A stretch of DNA of 38,182 nucleotides from assembly GCA_002418625.1 (NCBI GenBank), contig DIEM01000030.1, forward strand, positions 40,564 through 78,745. The letters run 5' to 3'. This stretch comes from Firmicutes bacterium UBA5774. GTDB lineage: Bacteria > Bacillota > Clostridia > Peptostreptococcales > Anaerovoracaceae. Positions within the stretch are counted from its first letter, which is position 1. Each line of letters opens with the position of its first letter. Positions 1 to 9,458 of the stretch are shown here, in pieces. The position numbers were made by a program, and so were the translations under genes. The notes below the pieces were generated by a model. It had not been told where the DNA came from. It ran no database searches and worked only from the letters and a program-made list of their open reading frames with translations.

Positions 1-605
1 ACTGTTTCGAACAGCAGCGCCAATATCGAGTTGGCGTTCACTTTCTTCTTAATGGCTCCGTATATTGCAAATGTAACCGCCAGCCCGAGCGCCACCGCCG
101 GGAATTCGCCATATCCGATCAGAATGACGGCAACGCCTGCCGAGGCGATCACCAATGCTGCAATCTTATATTTATTTAGCTTTTCACGAAAGAAAAGCAC
201 GCCAAACAAAGCGGTGATCAACGGATTGATATAGTAGCCCATACTCGTCTGTATGACCTGGCCGGAATTGACTGCCCAGATGTAGATGCTCCAGTTCACG
301 GAGATGATCAGCCCGCTTAGTAAAAACAGTGCCGCTGTCTTTTTACTTTTTAATGTTGCCATGATTTCAGCTGGTTTATAAATGAACCTCGCCAATATGG
401 CAACGAAAATACAGGCCATAAGCATGCGGTAAAACATGATCAGGACAGGCTCGATCGGCGCCATGGCCTTCCAATATACCGGAAGCACGCCCCAAATGGC
501 ATATGAAAGGGTTGCATAAGCAACCCCTTTTTCATACTCTTTATTCCTGCGAACGATACTGTTGTGCTTAGTCAAATCAGTCACGCTTTCATTGTTTGAT
601 TTCAT
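1..605 (-). CDS. rarD: RarD/EamA-family transporter (partial, C-terminus beyond window)
   Basis: The minus-strand frame starts at ATG 603-605 and stays open to the window edge, giving about 201 residues of a usual ~300. The N-terminal half is rich in membrane segments. It carries the RarD-type stretches GVLPVYWK near the start, NWSIYIWAVN in the middle and GYYINPLITALFGVLFF after it. RarD proteins are drug/metabolite-superfamily permeases of the inner membrane whose substrates are mostly undefined. The start codon overlaps the ilvB stop by 4 bases (ATGA), so the gene is translationally coupled to the branched-chain amino-acid operon. That context could mean export of a related metabolite, but this is only inference. 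Family assignment is firm; function is not. Confidence 0.85.
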   Translation of the reverse strand, partial: MKSNNESVTDLTKHNSIVRRNKEYEKGVAYATLSYAIWGVLPVYWKAMAPIEPVLIMFYRMLMACIFVAILARFIYKPAEIMATLKSKKTAALFLLSGLIISVNWSIYIWAVNSGQVIQTSMGYYINPLITALFGVLFFREKLNKYKIAALVIASAGVAVILIGYGEFPAVALGLAVTFAIYGAIKKKVNANSILALLFET

Positions 606-2257
606 TCTTCCGAGATAGGGTTATTGATCGCTTCGCCGGGAGGCACGATCGGGAATACGTTTTCATCGATGTGAATGTCGCAAATGATAACGGTCCCCTT
701 GTTATTTGCCTTTGCGTTTTCCAGCGCTGCCGCAAGTCCGTCGAGATCCCTCGTGTAATAACCGGTAAGTCCCATGGATTCGGTCAATTTGACATAGTCG
801 ACGACATCGGGAAGATCGGTGGCGGAATAGCGCCTTCCAAAGAAAAGCTTTTGCCATTGCCTGACCATGCCGAGCGTGTCATTCTTGAGCACGATCGTAA
901 TGATCGGAAGCTTATAGGCCGCTACAGTGATGAGTTCATTGAAATTCATCCTGAAGCAGCCATCGCCTGCGATGTGAAGAACGCGCCGATCCGGATTCCC
1001 AACTTGTGTCCCGATGGCTGCTCCAAGCCCGAAGCCCATCGTACCGAGGCCGCCTGAGGTTATGAAGGATCTGGGCGAAACGAACGGCCATTTCTGCGCA
1101 GTCCACATCTGATGCTGTCCGACCTCCGTCACAACAAGAACATCATCGCCCAGGCTTTTGTTCAACAGCTTGAAGATGTTGTCAGGACAAAAGGCAGCAT
1201 CATTCTCAATGCATTCTTTCTTCCATCCTTCTATTGTCTCACGCCATTCCAGGCGCTCCTTTTTTTCGACCTTAGCCAGAAGCCTGCTTAAAATATCCTT
1301 TATATCACCGATCAAAAATTCATGTGCTTTCACATTTTTACCGATTTCGGATTCATCGATATCTATATGGATGACACTTGCCTGTTTCGCGAATCTGCTG
1401 ACGTCTCCTGTCACACGATCGCTGAAACGGGCGCCTATCGCAATTACAAGATCGCTGTTGTGTACCGCTAGATTTGCTTCCTTTTGTCCATGCATGCCAA
1501 CCATGCCGAGGGACAGCGGATTACGCCTCGAAAAGGCGCCAAGACCCATCAGGGTACTGGTAACAGGTATATCTCCTTTTTCAGCCAGCGCTGTCAATTC
1601 CTCCGAAGCATCGGATATGATGACTCCGCCGCCGGAATGAATCACGGGATGCTTTGCCTTGTTGATATATTCAGCAATCATGGAGATATCTTCATCCGAC
1701 GCCGGTTCGATCTTTGTCTTATGCGCAGCCTTCTCAGGCTCATAATCACATAGCTCCAGCATGACATTTTTAGGCACGTCTATCAATACAGGCCCCGGAC
1801 GTCCGCTTATTGCGATCTTGAATGCCTTTCGGATGCTCGGTGCCAGTTCTTCAACGCTGCTGATGAAAAAATTATGCTTTGTGATCGGTATTGTGATGCC
1901 CGTAATATCCACTTCCTGAAAAGCGTCTTTGCCGATCAGGCTGCACGCGACTTGACCGGTGATCACGACGATCGGCACGGAATCCATGTATGCCGTCGCA
2001 ATGCCAGTCACGGTATTGGTCGCACCCGGGCCGCTGGTCGCAAAGCATACGCCGGGTTTCCCCGTTGAACGCGCATAGCCATCCGCAGCATGGGTGGCGC
2101 CCTGCTCATGGCTGGTCAATACATGCTTGAATGTATCCAGATAATCATACAGCGAATCATACAGCGGCATGATCGATCCTCCGGGATAGCCGAAGAGCGT
2201 ATCGACGCCCTGTTCCTTCAGGCACTCCATAATGATTTGTGAGCCTTTCAGTTTCAT
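602..2257 (-). CDS. ilvB: Acetolactate synthase, large (catalytic) subunit
   Basis: This 551-residue thiamine-diphosphate enzyme condenses two pyruvates, or pyruvate and 2-oxobutyrate, in the first common step of valine, leucine and isoleucine synthesis. The N-terminal domain has the cofactor-activating Glu in SHEQGATHAADGYAR (around residue 51) and the GPGATN loop. The central domain is FAD-binding-like. The C-terminal domain has the ThDP/Mg motif beginning GDGCFRMNFNEL and ending KND. Length is normal for the family. It starts 15 bases after ilvC and overlaps rarD. The regulatory small subunit IlvN is not adjacent, so it lies elsewhere or the enzyme works without it. A purely catabolic acetolactate synthase is less likely given the ilvC linkage. 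Confidence 0.95.
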   Translation of the reverse strand: MKLKGSQIIMECLKEQGVDTLFGYPGGSIMPLYDSLYDYLDTFKHVLTSHEQGATHAADGYARSTGKPGVCFATSGPGATNTVTGIATAYMDSVPIVVITGQVACSLIGKDAFQEVDITGITIPITKHNFFISSVEELAPSIRKAFKIAISGRPGPVLIDVPKNVMLELCDYEPEKAAHKTKIEPASDEDISMIAEYINKAKHPVIHSGGGVIISDASEELTALAEKGDIPVTSTLMGLGAFSRRNPLSLGMVGMHGQKEANLAVHNSDLVIAIGARFSDRVTGDVSRFAKQASVIHIDIDESEIGKNVKAHEFLIGDIKDILSRLLAKVEKKERLEWRETIEGWKKECIENDAAFCPDNIFKLLNKSLGDDVLVVTEVGQHQMWTAQKWPFVSPRSFITSGGLGTMGFGLGAAIGTQVGNPDRRVLHIAGDGCFRMNFNELITVAAYKLPIITIVLKNDTLGMVRQWQKLFFGRRYSATDLPDVVDYVKLTESMGLTGYYTRDLDGLAAALENAKANNKGTVIICDIHIDENVFPIVPPGEAINNPISEE

Positions 2258-2272
2258 ATTATCACCCTGTCT

Positions 2273-3265
2273 TTATTTCTTGATCCACGACATCATATTC
2301 CTGAGGTTTTTACCAACCTCAACGATCGGATGCTCCAGTTCCTTCTTCTTAATGGCATTGAAATTCGGTCTGTTCGTCATATTTTCAACGATCCAGGCTT
2401 CGGCAAATTTCCCGTTCTGAATTTCTTCAAGCATCTGCTTCATTTCTTTGCGAACGCCTTCATTTATGATCCTTTTGCCTGCCACATAATCCCCATATTC
2501 GGCTGTGTCGCTGACGCTGTATCTCATTTTTTCGAATCCGCCTTCATAAAGCAGGTCTACAATGAGCTTCAGTTCATGCAAGCATTCAAAATAGGCGATT
2601 TCAGGCTGATAACCCGCTGCCGTCAGCGTATCGAAGCCTGCCTTGATCAATTCGGTCGCTCCGCCGCACAGTACGCACTGCTCACCGAAGAGGTCCGTTT
2701 CGGTTTCTTCCTTAAAAGTCGTTTCAATGACGCCGGCTCTTGTGCCGCCGACACCTTTGGCATATGCAAGCGCGATATCCTTGGCCTTCCCTGTGAAGTC
2801 CTGATATACGGCAATCAGCATCGGAACGCCGAATCCTTCCTGATATACTCTTCTGACAAGATGTCCCGGGCCTTTTGGCGCGCCCATGAATACATCGACA
2901 TTTTCAGGCGGAACGATCTGGTTGAAATGAATGTTGAATCCGTGGGCAAAAGCCAGCGCGTTGCCTTCGACCAGATATGGCTTGATTTCTTCTTCATAGA
3001 CCTTCTTCTGCTTTTCATCCGGCAAAAGGATCATTACAACATCAGCCGCCTTGGAGGCTTCCGCTACCGTGGCGGTTTTCAGGCCGGCAGCTTTGGCAAG
3101 CTCGATTGACGGGCTTCCTTCGTAGAGTCCGACAATGACATCGACGCCGCTTTCCTTCAGATTCAGCGCATGGGCATGACCCTGGCTTCCATAGCCGATT
3201 ATAGCGACCTTCTTGCCATCCAGCAATTTAAGATCCGCATCTTTTTCATAGTACATTTTCGCCAT
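2273..3265 (-). CDS. ilvC: Ketol-acid reductoisomerase (class I)
   Basis: This 330-residue enzyme performs the Mg-dependent alkyl migration and NAD(P)H reduction of acetolactate to dihydroxyvalerate. The N-terminal Rossmann motif is GYGSQGHAHALNLKESG near residue 24. The metal site is visible as DLFGEQCVLCGG followed by the second Glu region ECLHELKLIVDLLYEGG. The length fits the short class I form. AAGGAG is well placed before ATG 3263-3265. A sigma-A promoter lies about 60 bases upstream. I saw no T-box antiterminator in the short leader. It is the first gene of the ilvC-ilvB-rarD operon. Confidence 0.97.
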   Translation of the reverse strand: MAKMYYEKDADLKLLDGKKVAIIGYGSQGHAHALNLKESGVDVIVGLYEGSPSIELAKAAGLKTATVAEASKAADVVMILLPDEKQKKVYEEEIKPYLVEGNALAFAHGFNIHFNQIVPPENVDVFMGAPKGPGHLVRRVYQEGFGVPMLIAVYQDFTGKAKDIALAYAKGVGGTRAGVIETTFKEETETDLFGEQCVLCGGATELIKAGFDTLTAAGYQPEIAYFECLHELKLIVDLLYEGGFEKMRYSVSDTAEYGDYVAGKRIINEGVRKEMKQMLEEIQNGKFAEAWIVENMTNRPNFNAIKKKELEHPIVEVGKNLRNMMSWIKK

Positions 3266-3330
3266 TTTGTTACACTCCTTCTATATCATTTAATAATAAT
3301 CGCGAATTGCCTGAATAAATGTATTTATAT

Positions 3331-3359
3331 ATTTTACTATGAGATCAAAGCTTAGTCAA
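3331..3359 (-). promoter_or_regulatory. Sigma-A promoter of ilvC
   Basis: On the minus strand, TTGACT (3354-3359) and TAAAAT (3331-3336) are separated by 17 bases. The predicted start lies about 60 bases before the ilvC ATG. The leader is AT-rich and too short for a T-box. Confidence 0.65.
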
Positions 3360-3370
3360 CCGTTTGAACC

Positions 3371-3400
3371 CCATAAAACAAAGGCCCGATGCGCCGGGCT
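3371..3400 (-). terminator. Rho-independent terminator after the pseudouridine synthase gene
   Basis: On the minus strand a GCCCG/CGGGC stem (3395-3399 with 3384-3388, six-base loop) is followed by TTTGTTTTAT. It lies 12 bases past the stop codon at 3412 and just upstream of the ilvC promoter. The short stem limits confidence. Confidence 0.6.
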
Positions 3401-3411
3401 CGGCATCGTTT

Positions 3412-4317
3412 TCACGTGTATGGCCGGACGCGCCGGATCAGTTCCAGAATATCGTCCGGCAATTCGGCCTTGATCTCCATGCGTCCCCCCCTGATCGGAT
3501 GTTCAAAAGATAAAAAAAAGGCATGGAGCGCCTGGCGCTCGATCAGCAACACTTCGTCCTTTCCGTACAAGGAATCGCCGACGACAGGATGTCCGATATG
3601 CTCCATGTGTACGCGGATCTGATGGGTACGCCCTGAATCGAGCCTGAGGCTGACCATTGTATAACCGGTTTGAAAACGCTCAAGCACTTCGTAATGGGTT
3701 ATGGATGGGTAGCCATCCTCTTTGACGACTCTTTTGACATCGCCGAACTGGGCCCTGTCGATCGGCAGATCAATGGTGCCGCTGTCGTTTTCAATGATGC
3801 CTCTGACGACTGCAATATATTTTTTGACAACGGCTCCGGCCGTCATCTGCCTTGAAAGCTCGTCCTGGGAAAAAGAATTTTTAGCAACGATCAGAAGTCC
3901 CGAGGTATGCATGTCCAGCCTGTTGACAAATCGTATCTTAAAACTTTGTCCTGTCTGTTCCATATAATGCATAAGGCCATTTGCAATCGTCCCTGTAGGA
4001 TGTCCTTTGGTAGGATGCACGACGATGCCCGGCTGCTTGTTTATGATGAGCAGATCCTCATCCTCATAGACAGGGGTGATCGGTATGGCCTGAGCCGTGA
4101 AATCGCTTTCCTCCGAAGGCAGACTGACACTGATCATATCGCCCGGACATACCGGCGCATTGAGTCTGGCGGGGATCCCGTTCAGATATACGCCGCCTTC
4201 CGTTTTCAACTTCCGCATCAGCCTGGAGGAAAAACCGAGCCGGCGCTTCAAGAGCCCCTTGATCAGGAGCTCTTTGTCGTTTTCCACAACGCAATATTGA
4301 AATTTATTGTTCTCCAT
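3412..4317 (-). CDS. RluA/RluD-family pseudouridine synthase
   Basis: The protein (about 301 residues) isomerises uridine to pseudouridine in rRNA or another structured RNA. An S4-like RNA-binding segment occupies roughly residues 15-70. The catalytic core has the family motif RLDMHTSG, whose Asp is the nucleophile, and ends with the motif SGRTHQIRVHM. A GTG in frame at 4327-4329 abuts the nadK stop. The ATG at 4315-4317 has GGAG six bases upstream, so I chose it. The gene is last in the pepF-nadK operon and is followed by a terminator. The target site (RluD-like or otherwise) cannot be told from sequence. Confidence 0.9.
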   Translation of the reverse strand: MENNKFQYCVVENDKELLIKGLLKRRLGFSSRLMRKLKTEGGVYLNGIPARLNAPVCPGDMISVSLPSEESDFTAQAIPITPVYEDEDLLIINKQPGIVVHPTKGHPTGTIANGLMHYMEQTGQSFKIRFVNRLDMHTSGLLIVAKNSFSQDELSRQMTAGAVVKKYIAVVRGIIENDSGTIDLPIDRAQFGDVKRVVKEDGYPSITHYEVLERFQTGYTMVSLRLDSGRTHQIRVHMEHIGHPVVGDSLYGKDEVLLIERQALHAFFLSFEHPIRGGRMEIKAELPDDILELIRRVRPYT

Positions 4318-4329
4318 GCGGTTCTCCAC

Positions 4330-5139
4330 TTATAAGAATTTGCTCTTGACCTTGTTCCAGAAATCATAATTTTCAAAGCGAAGCAGTTTCACTGTCGTCT
4401 TGGAAAAATTGATTGAAATATCAGTGATTCCCTGAAACCTGTATTCAAGTCCGTCCACGATCACAAGCAGCGACGTTTCCGATGTGTATTCCGGAAATAT
4501 ATTCACCGTAAGATCCGGCGGCACAATAACGCTGGACATGAACGATCTGTATGCGGTGGTGTTCATGGGCGCGATCGGCGTGATCTGAAGCAGGCTGAGC
4601 CTGGGGTCGACGATGCTTCCGCCAAGCGCATAATTGTAAGCCGTGCTGCCTGCAGGTGTCGCCACAAGAATCCCATCCCCACTGTATCGCTCGACAAAAC
4701 TGTCTCCAATGGATATATTCAGATGCGCCGTTATCGATTTGTCTCCCCTTATGACGATCTCGTTGAGTCCCCGCAATCTCGTCTTTTCCTTGCCGATACC
4801 GATGTCCGCGCCTATGGTCCTGAATTCCTGGACCGAATAGTTGCCCTTTTTGTATTTGAAAATGAATTCATCCATTTGGTCGGGATAAAGCTCCTGAAAG
4901 AATCCCAGATGGCCTGTATTGATACCGATAAACGGCACATCCGGGAAGTTATACTTGCGCAGCGTATGAAGAAAAGAACCGTCACCTCCAACGCAAATCA
5001 CGAGCTCCGCATCGGGACTGAATTCCCGGGGGACGATAAAACCGCTCTTTTCAAGCTTTTGCTTCAGCAATCTTCTCGTTTCTCTTGACACCGCGTTTTC
5101 GTTCGCGAAGACATTTATGATCCCGGGTTCTATCTGCAT
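4330..5139 (-). CDS. nadK: NAD kinase
   Basis: The protein (269 residues) phosphorylates NAD to NADP with ATP or polyphosphate in the cytoplasm. The signature GGDGSFLHT is near residue 47. It is followed by GINTGHLGFF and LNEIVIRGD, and the glycine-rich substrate loop SGDGILVATPAGSTAYNYA is intact. A TTG 21 bases further upstream is in frame. The ATG at 5137-5139 has GGAGG eight bases before it and is the likelier start. It lies between pepF (23-base gap) and the pseudouridine synthase. Confidence 0.95.
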   Translation of the reverse strand: MQIEPGIINVFANENAVSRETRRLLKQKLEKSGFIVPREFSPDAELVICVGGDGSFLHTLRKYNFPDVPFIGINTGHLGFFQELYPDQMDEFIFKYKKGNYSVQEFRTIGADIGIGKEKTRLRGLNEIVIRGDKSITAHLNISIGDSFVERYSGDGILVATPAGSTAYNYALGGSIVDPRLSLLQITPIAPMNTTAYRSFMSSVIVPPDLTVNIFPEYTSETSLLVIVDGLEYRFQGITDISINFSKTTVKLLRFENYDFWNKVKSKFL

Positions 5140-5162
5140 GGTGATTTCCTCCACTACCAATA

Positions 5163-6965
5163 TTACACAATTTTCTCAAGCTCTTCAATAAGGCTCTCAA
5201 AAGTATCCATCGCCTTCAGCACCGGCGCAGGACTGCTCATGTCGACGCCCGCCTCTTTAAGCAGCTCGATCGGATAATCCCGCTCGCCTGATTTTAAGAA
5301 TTCAATATAACGCAATCGCGCCGGCTCGCCCTCCTCGAGTATTTTTTCCGAAAGCGCGACTGCAGCCGAATATCCTGTCGCATATTTGTAAACATAAAAT
5401 GCATTGTAAAAATGTGGAATCCTGGCCCATTCGAGCGCGATTTGGCCGTCATAGGCCACCTTGGCGCCGAAATATTTTCTGTTCAAAGCATCGTATTCAC
5501 TGCACAGCCAGTCCTGCGTCAGCACACCGCCGACTTCGACGGTCTCATGGGTAAGCTTTTCAAATTCCGCGAACATTGTCTGGCGAAATAAAGTCGTTCT
5601 GAATTCTTCGATATACATATTCAGCAAATACGCCTTATGCGCCTTGTTCGTCGATTCTTCCAGCAATTGGCGCATCAGCAGGCACTCGTTGACTGTCGAG
5701 GCGACCTCGGCCGTGAAAATGGAATGGCCGCCATAAATAAAAGGCTGTGTCTTCCTGGTATAAAAAGAATGCATCGAATGACCCATCTCATGAGCGATCG
5801 TAAAGACATCCTTGAGCTTGTCCTGATAATTGAGCAGTATATAGGGCTTGCTGTCAAAGCTGCCGAACGAATAGGCACCGCTTGTCTTTCCTTTCGATTC
5901 ATAGACATCAATCCAGCCGGATGACAGCCCATTCTCCATGTTGGCGATATATTCGTCGCCTAAAGGCTTCAGGCCTTTCTTCAACATTTCCAGGCCCTGT
6001 TCATACTTGATCTTCCCGAAAGGATCGGAAACCAATGGCGTATAAATATCGTACATGTGGACTTCATCGATATCAAGAAGGCGTCTTCTGATCTCCATGT
6101 AGCGATGAAGGAGCGGCAACCGGTCGTTGACCGCGTCGATCAAATTGTCGTATACATCCTGGCCGATCTTGTCCGAATCCAGGGCCGACAACAGCGAAGA
6201 CCCGTATTTCCTGATCCTGGCATTCACGATATCCGTTTTTGTATTGTAATTATAAGTGGCCGCCAATGTATTCTTCTGCTTATCATAAGCCGCATACATC
6301 GCAGTGAATGCTTCCTTGCGCACTCTCCTGTCCTGTGATTCCATAAAGCCCGAATACCGTCCGTGGGTCAGTTCGGTTTCCTCGCCGTCCTCGTCAATGA
6401 CCATGCCGAATTTCATGTCAGCATTGTTGATCATGCTAAAAATCGTGTTTGTGGCCGAGGTGATCTCGCTCATCTGCGCCATGATATTTTCTTCGCTTTT
6501 GGACAATATATGGGCCTTTTGCCGCAATAAATCAGAAATATAATGGCTGTAGATTTGCAAACCGCTTTCTTCATTCATGAAAGCATCCACTTTTTCTTCG
6601 CTGATTTCAAGGAATTCAGGCGTGAAAAAAGAGAGCTGAGCAGCCGTTTCAGCCATCAAACCATTCGCCCGGTCGCACATGCCCTGATACTTGCCGTTTG
6701 TGTTGTCCTCATCCTTTTTCATGCGCGCATAAACATAAACTTTTTCCGCTTTCTGCCAGATCGCATCCTTGTCCGTGAGTGCGGAAAAAAGTACAGTGGA
6801 CCCCTCAGCAAGCCTTCCGGAATATTCCACAAATTTTTTGGCATCTTCACGGACTGCCGTAAAATCATTCTCCCATATGTCTTCATCCTGATACATGGCT
6901 TCGATGTCCCATTTATACGCGTTTTGTATTTCTTTTCTGGTTTTGATTTTTTTATCTGCTGGCAT
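5163..6965 (-). CDS. pepF: Oligoendopeptidase F (M3 family zinc peptidase)
   Basis: This 600-residue cytoplasmic peptidase cleaves short peptides, here probably during recycling or amino-acid fermentation. The zinc site HEMGH is at residues 392-396, with the downstream Glu ligand in FTAEVAST near residue 420. Full family length supports an intact gene. The start ATG 6963-6965 has GGAGG six bases upstream. It is the first gene of a minus-strand operon with nadK and a pseudouridine synthase. It diverges from murI across a 75-base gap containing AT-rich promoter elements. Confidence 0.95.
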   Translation of the reverse strand: MPADKKIKTRKEIQNAYKWDIEAMYQDEDIWENDFTAVREDAKKFVEYSGRLAEGSTVLFSALTDKDAIWQKAEKVYVYARMKKDEDNTNGKYQGMCDRANGLMAETAAQLSFFTPEFLEISEEKVDAFMNEESGLQIYSHYISDLLRQKAHILSKSEENIMAQMSEITSATNTIFSMINNADMKFGMVIDEDGEETELTHGRYSGFMESQDRRVRKEAFTAMYAAYDKQKNTLAATYNYNTKTDIVNARIRKYGSSLLSALDSDKIGQDVYDNLIDAVNDRLPLLHRYMEIRRRLLDIDEVHMYDIYTPLVSDPFGKIKYEQGLEMLKKGLKPLGDEYIANMENGLSSGWIDVYESKGKTSGAYSFGSFDSKPYILLNYQDKLKDVFTIAHEMGHSMHSFYTRKTQPFIYGGHSIFTAEVASTVNECLLMRQLLEESTNKAHKAYLLNMYIEEFRTTLFRQTMFAEFEKLTHETVEVGGVLTQDWLCSEYDALNRKYFGAKVAYDGQIALEWARIPHFYNAFYVYKYATGYSAAVALSEKILEEGEPARLRYIEFLKSGERDYPIELLKEAGVDMSSPAPVLKAMDTFESLIEELEKIV

Positions 6966-6994
6966 TTGAATCCTCCATAGTTATATATTATAAT
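6966..6994 (+). promoter_or_regulatory. Sigma-A promoter of murI
   Basis: TTGAAT (6966-6971) and TATAAT (6989-6994) are 17 bases apart, 46 bases before the murI ATG. A TATAAT also occurs on the opposite strand (6998-7003) and probably serves pepF, but no good -35 accompanies it. Confidence 0.6.
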
Positions 6995-7040
6995 GCTATT
7001 ATAACAGAGCATAGCAGCAAACGAAAGGACACAACTTAAA

Positions 7041-7856
7041 ATGGACAACAGACCCATAGGATTTTTCGATTCAGGACTCGGAGGCCTTACATGCATCCCG
7101 TTCCTGATGAAAGCACTCCCCCGTGAAAAGATCATCTACTTCGGCGATACGGCCCGCACGCCCTATGGATCGAAAGCACCATCGACAATTATGGCATTTT
7201 CCATGCAAATCGCCGATTTTCTTGTACATAACAAGGTCAAGATGATCGTAATCGCCTGCAACACAGTGACGTCAACATGCCTGCCCGACCTGCAGGCCCG
7301 ATGGCCTGAGATACCGATCGTCGGCATCATCCAGCCGGCGGTGGACAAGGTCGCTCGAAACTGCACAACAGACAATAACATAGGCATCATAGGCACAAAG
7401 GTCACAATAAAGAACAGGACCTACAACGCATTGATCGAAATGCTCGATCCGACTCTGAACATTTACGCGACGCCCTGCCCGACCTTCGTTCCGCTGATTG
7501 AGGAAGGCATCATCCAGCATGAAATAATGGATCTGTCCATAAAATATTATCTGGACCATTTTATTTCATACAACAAAATCGATACATTGGTCCTGGGCTG
7601 CACCCATTATCCTCTTATAAGAAAAAACCTCGAAAAGCTTTACCCGGGATTGCGCATCATTGATCCCTCCGAGGAGATCATTGACAGTATCGACAATGTG
7701 CTCCGAAAATACGATATATACAGCGAAAACTCCGACTTTGAAAATACGTTCTACGCCAGCGACCTGTCGGAAAACTTCATTAATATGATCAACCGAATTT
7801 TTGAAAACTCTGAATTCAAGGTTGCTTTCAAGAATTTTGACCTGGATGTCCTTTAA
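7041..7856 (+). CDS. murI: Glutamate racemase
   Basis: This 271-residue cofactor-independent racemase supplies D-glutamate for peptidoglycan. The N-terminal motif FDSGLGGLT is intact. Both catalytic cysteines are present: C73 in IACNTVTS and C187 in GCTHYPL. The substrate motif GDTARTPYG is also seen. It is divergent from pepF and followed after 33 bases by an acidic protein of unknown function, with which it may be co-transcribed. Confidence 0.96.
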   Translation: MDNRPIGFFDSGLGGLTCIPFLMKALPREKIIYFGDTARTPYGSKAPSTIMAFSMQIADFLVHNKVKMIVIACNTVTSTCLPDLQARWPEIPIVGIIQPAVDKVARNCTTDNNIGIIGTKVTIKNRTYNALIEMLDPTLNIYATPCPTFVPLIEEGIIQHEIMDLSIKYYLDHFISYNKIDTLVLGCTHYPLIRKNLEKLYPGLRIIDPSEEIIDSIDNVLRKYDIYSENSDFENTFYASDLSENFINMINRIFENSEFKVAFKNFDLDVL

Positions 7857-7889
7857 TAAGGCAATACCGCATACAAGGAGGTGTGAATC

Positions 7890-8531
7890 ATGACACTTGA
7901 TGAGCTGATGGAAGCCATAGAGATTGAAAATCTCGACGAATTCGAGTTCTTTGAACACTTCTCCGCACTGATGGAATGTCCTGATGAAATTGAATTCGAC
8001 ATGTTCGCCAAAATTCTTGCCGAAGTGGACGCGAGCCTGCTTTATGAACTTACAGATAATTATTTCGAGGATATCATGCTGGGAGTCCCCGATGACGCGA
8101 TGGGTCTGTACTCTATGCTTTACACGATACGCTCTTCATTGTGCGACGCGGCTAAGGAATCAAACTCAAGGCAGGATCGCATATTTTACATAGAAGAGCT
8201 CTATCGTTTCAGAAACTGGTACTTATTCGACAGCGTCGTCAAGTGCCGGCGCCTTTCTGACGGACTGGAAACCGAGGAAACCCTTTTTGACGCCCTGGCT
8301 CTTTACCGCCTCGAAAAGCTTGGTGAGGATAAATATGACTATGACTTCACACACGCGCTGGAATATTCTGTCGAGGATTACGCGTCAGCCTCAGAAAACC
8401 GCGAATATGACAGCGTCATCGATACAGAACCCGATGACGACGATTTTGACGAAACGCTGATCGATCGCGATAATCCGGTAATTGACAGCAACGAGCCGGA
8501 TGACGAGGATGATTGGGATGAAAATCATTGA
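7890..8531 (+). CDS. Acidic protein of unknown function
   Basis: I do not recognise this 213-residue protein. It has no signal peptide, membrane segment or cysteine motif pointing to an enzyme. It is Asp/Glu-rich throughout, and its last ~45 residues form a nearly uninterrupted acidic, probably disordered tail (DDDDFDE, EPDDEDDWDENH). The N-terminal ~150 residues look helical. A strong AAGGAGGTG precedes the ATG, so it is well translated. It lies 33 bases after murI in the same direction and converges on a DUF975 gene. Binding to a basic partner is possible, but nothing in the sequence identifies one. Confidence 0.75.
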   Translation: MTLDELMEAIEIENLDEFEFFEHFSALMECPDEIEFDMFAKILAEVDASLLYELTDNYFEDIMLGVPDDAMGLYSMLYTIRSSLCDAAKESNSRQDRIFYIEELYRFRNWYLFDSVVKCRRLSDGLETEETLFDALALYRLEKLGEDKYDYDFTHALEYSVEDYASASENREYDSVIDTEPDDDDFDETLIDRDNPVIDSNEPDDEDDWDENH

Positions 8532-8555
8532 TGCGGAGCCGGGACGATCGAAGGA

Positions 8556-9290
8556 TCAATCCTCTGCTGATTTTTCCGCATCTCCTCTTCCGCTGTTTTC
8601 ATTGTCTGCCGGTTCGGGATGCTCAGAAATATATTGGCCGTAGGTGATGTCGGAAACTTTTGGCTGCAGGTTGCCGTTCGCGATCTCGTAGAAGATGACC
8701 GACGCCGCGATCATATATGGGTAAAGCGCCAGATATCCGATCCCGAACGTCATCGCGGCCAGGATCATCCATCCGATAAACGTCAGATCCAGCAGAAATA
8801 GTTTCCCCTTGTTTCCCGACATTAAGCGCTTGCTCTCATTGATCGCTTCAAATGATCCTATATGGGGATTGTCACACAGCACCATGAAAGCCAGTCGGTA
8901 GCGGTACATCGCGATGATCCCCGGAATGATAAAAAGCAAAGCCCACAGGAAAATAAAAATACTCATTACGGCATATAGAACAATGGCTGTCCCATATCTT
9001 TCGAAGCCGGATAAAACCTCTGACGGATCGACATTCTCATTTCTGATGATCTTGAGCATAAAAGACGTATAGCCTAGGCTGATCGGTCCGGATACGGCCA
9101 GTGAATAGAGGAAAACCAAGATACGCGCGAAATCCTTATCGAAAATCGAATCGATGATAATGGTTGGAAGAACAGCCACAGCTGCAAAAATCAGCGTAGC
9201 CTTGACCGCTTCGGTCCATCTTCCCCGGAGCGCCTCCCTGGCACCTTTTCGCATATTGTAACAAGTCTCTCTGATAATGATATGGTTCAT
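8556..9290 (-). CDS. DUF975-family integral membrane protein
   Basis: The 244-residue protein has several hydrophobic segments (about residues 28-48, 55-75, 105-130, 155-200). Its N-terminal RKGAREALRGRW segment is typical of DUF975 membrane proteins, whose function is unknown. A longer frame begins at ATG 9315-9317. However, AAAGGAG sits six bases before ATG 9288-9290, which I take as the start. The C-terminal tail is hydrophilic and probably cytoplasmic. It is a stand-alone gene convergent with the acidic protein gene. Confidence 0.8.
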   Translation of the reverse strand: MNHIIIRETCYNMRKGAREALRGRWTEAVKATLIFAAVAVLPTIIIDSIFDKDFARILVFLYSLAVSGPISLGYTSFMLKIIRNENVDPSEVLSGFERYGTAIVLYAVMSIFIFLWALLFIIPGIIAMYRYRLAFMVLCDNPHIGSFEAINESKRLMSGNKGKLFLLDLTFIGWMILAAMTFGIGYLALYPYMIAASVIFYEIANGNLQPKVSDITYGQYISEHPEPADNENSGRGDAEKSAED

Positions 9291-9458
9291 ATTTTTCTCC
9301 TTTCGGGTCCGATACATTTCACAGCGCGATCATCCTACCGGGCTCGTTGTGAAGACGCGGACTTAATATGCAGTACCAGTATATGATATTTCTTTTATAA
9401 AAACAACTGTTTATAGCCTTGCAGGGCATGGCTTAACCAGCGTAGAATGAGGTTCATG

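Noticed and set aside
3266..3330. Possible T-box or other riboswitch before ilvC
   Set aside because: The leader is about 60 bases, AT-rich and without a terminator/antiterminator pair or T-box motif.
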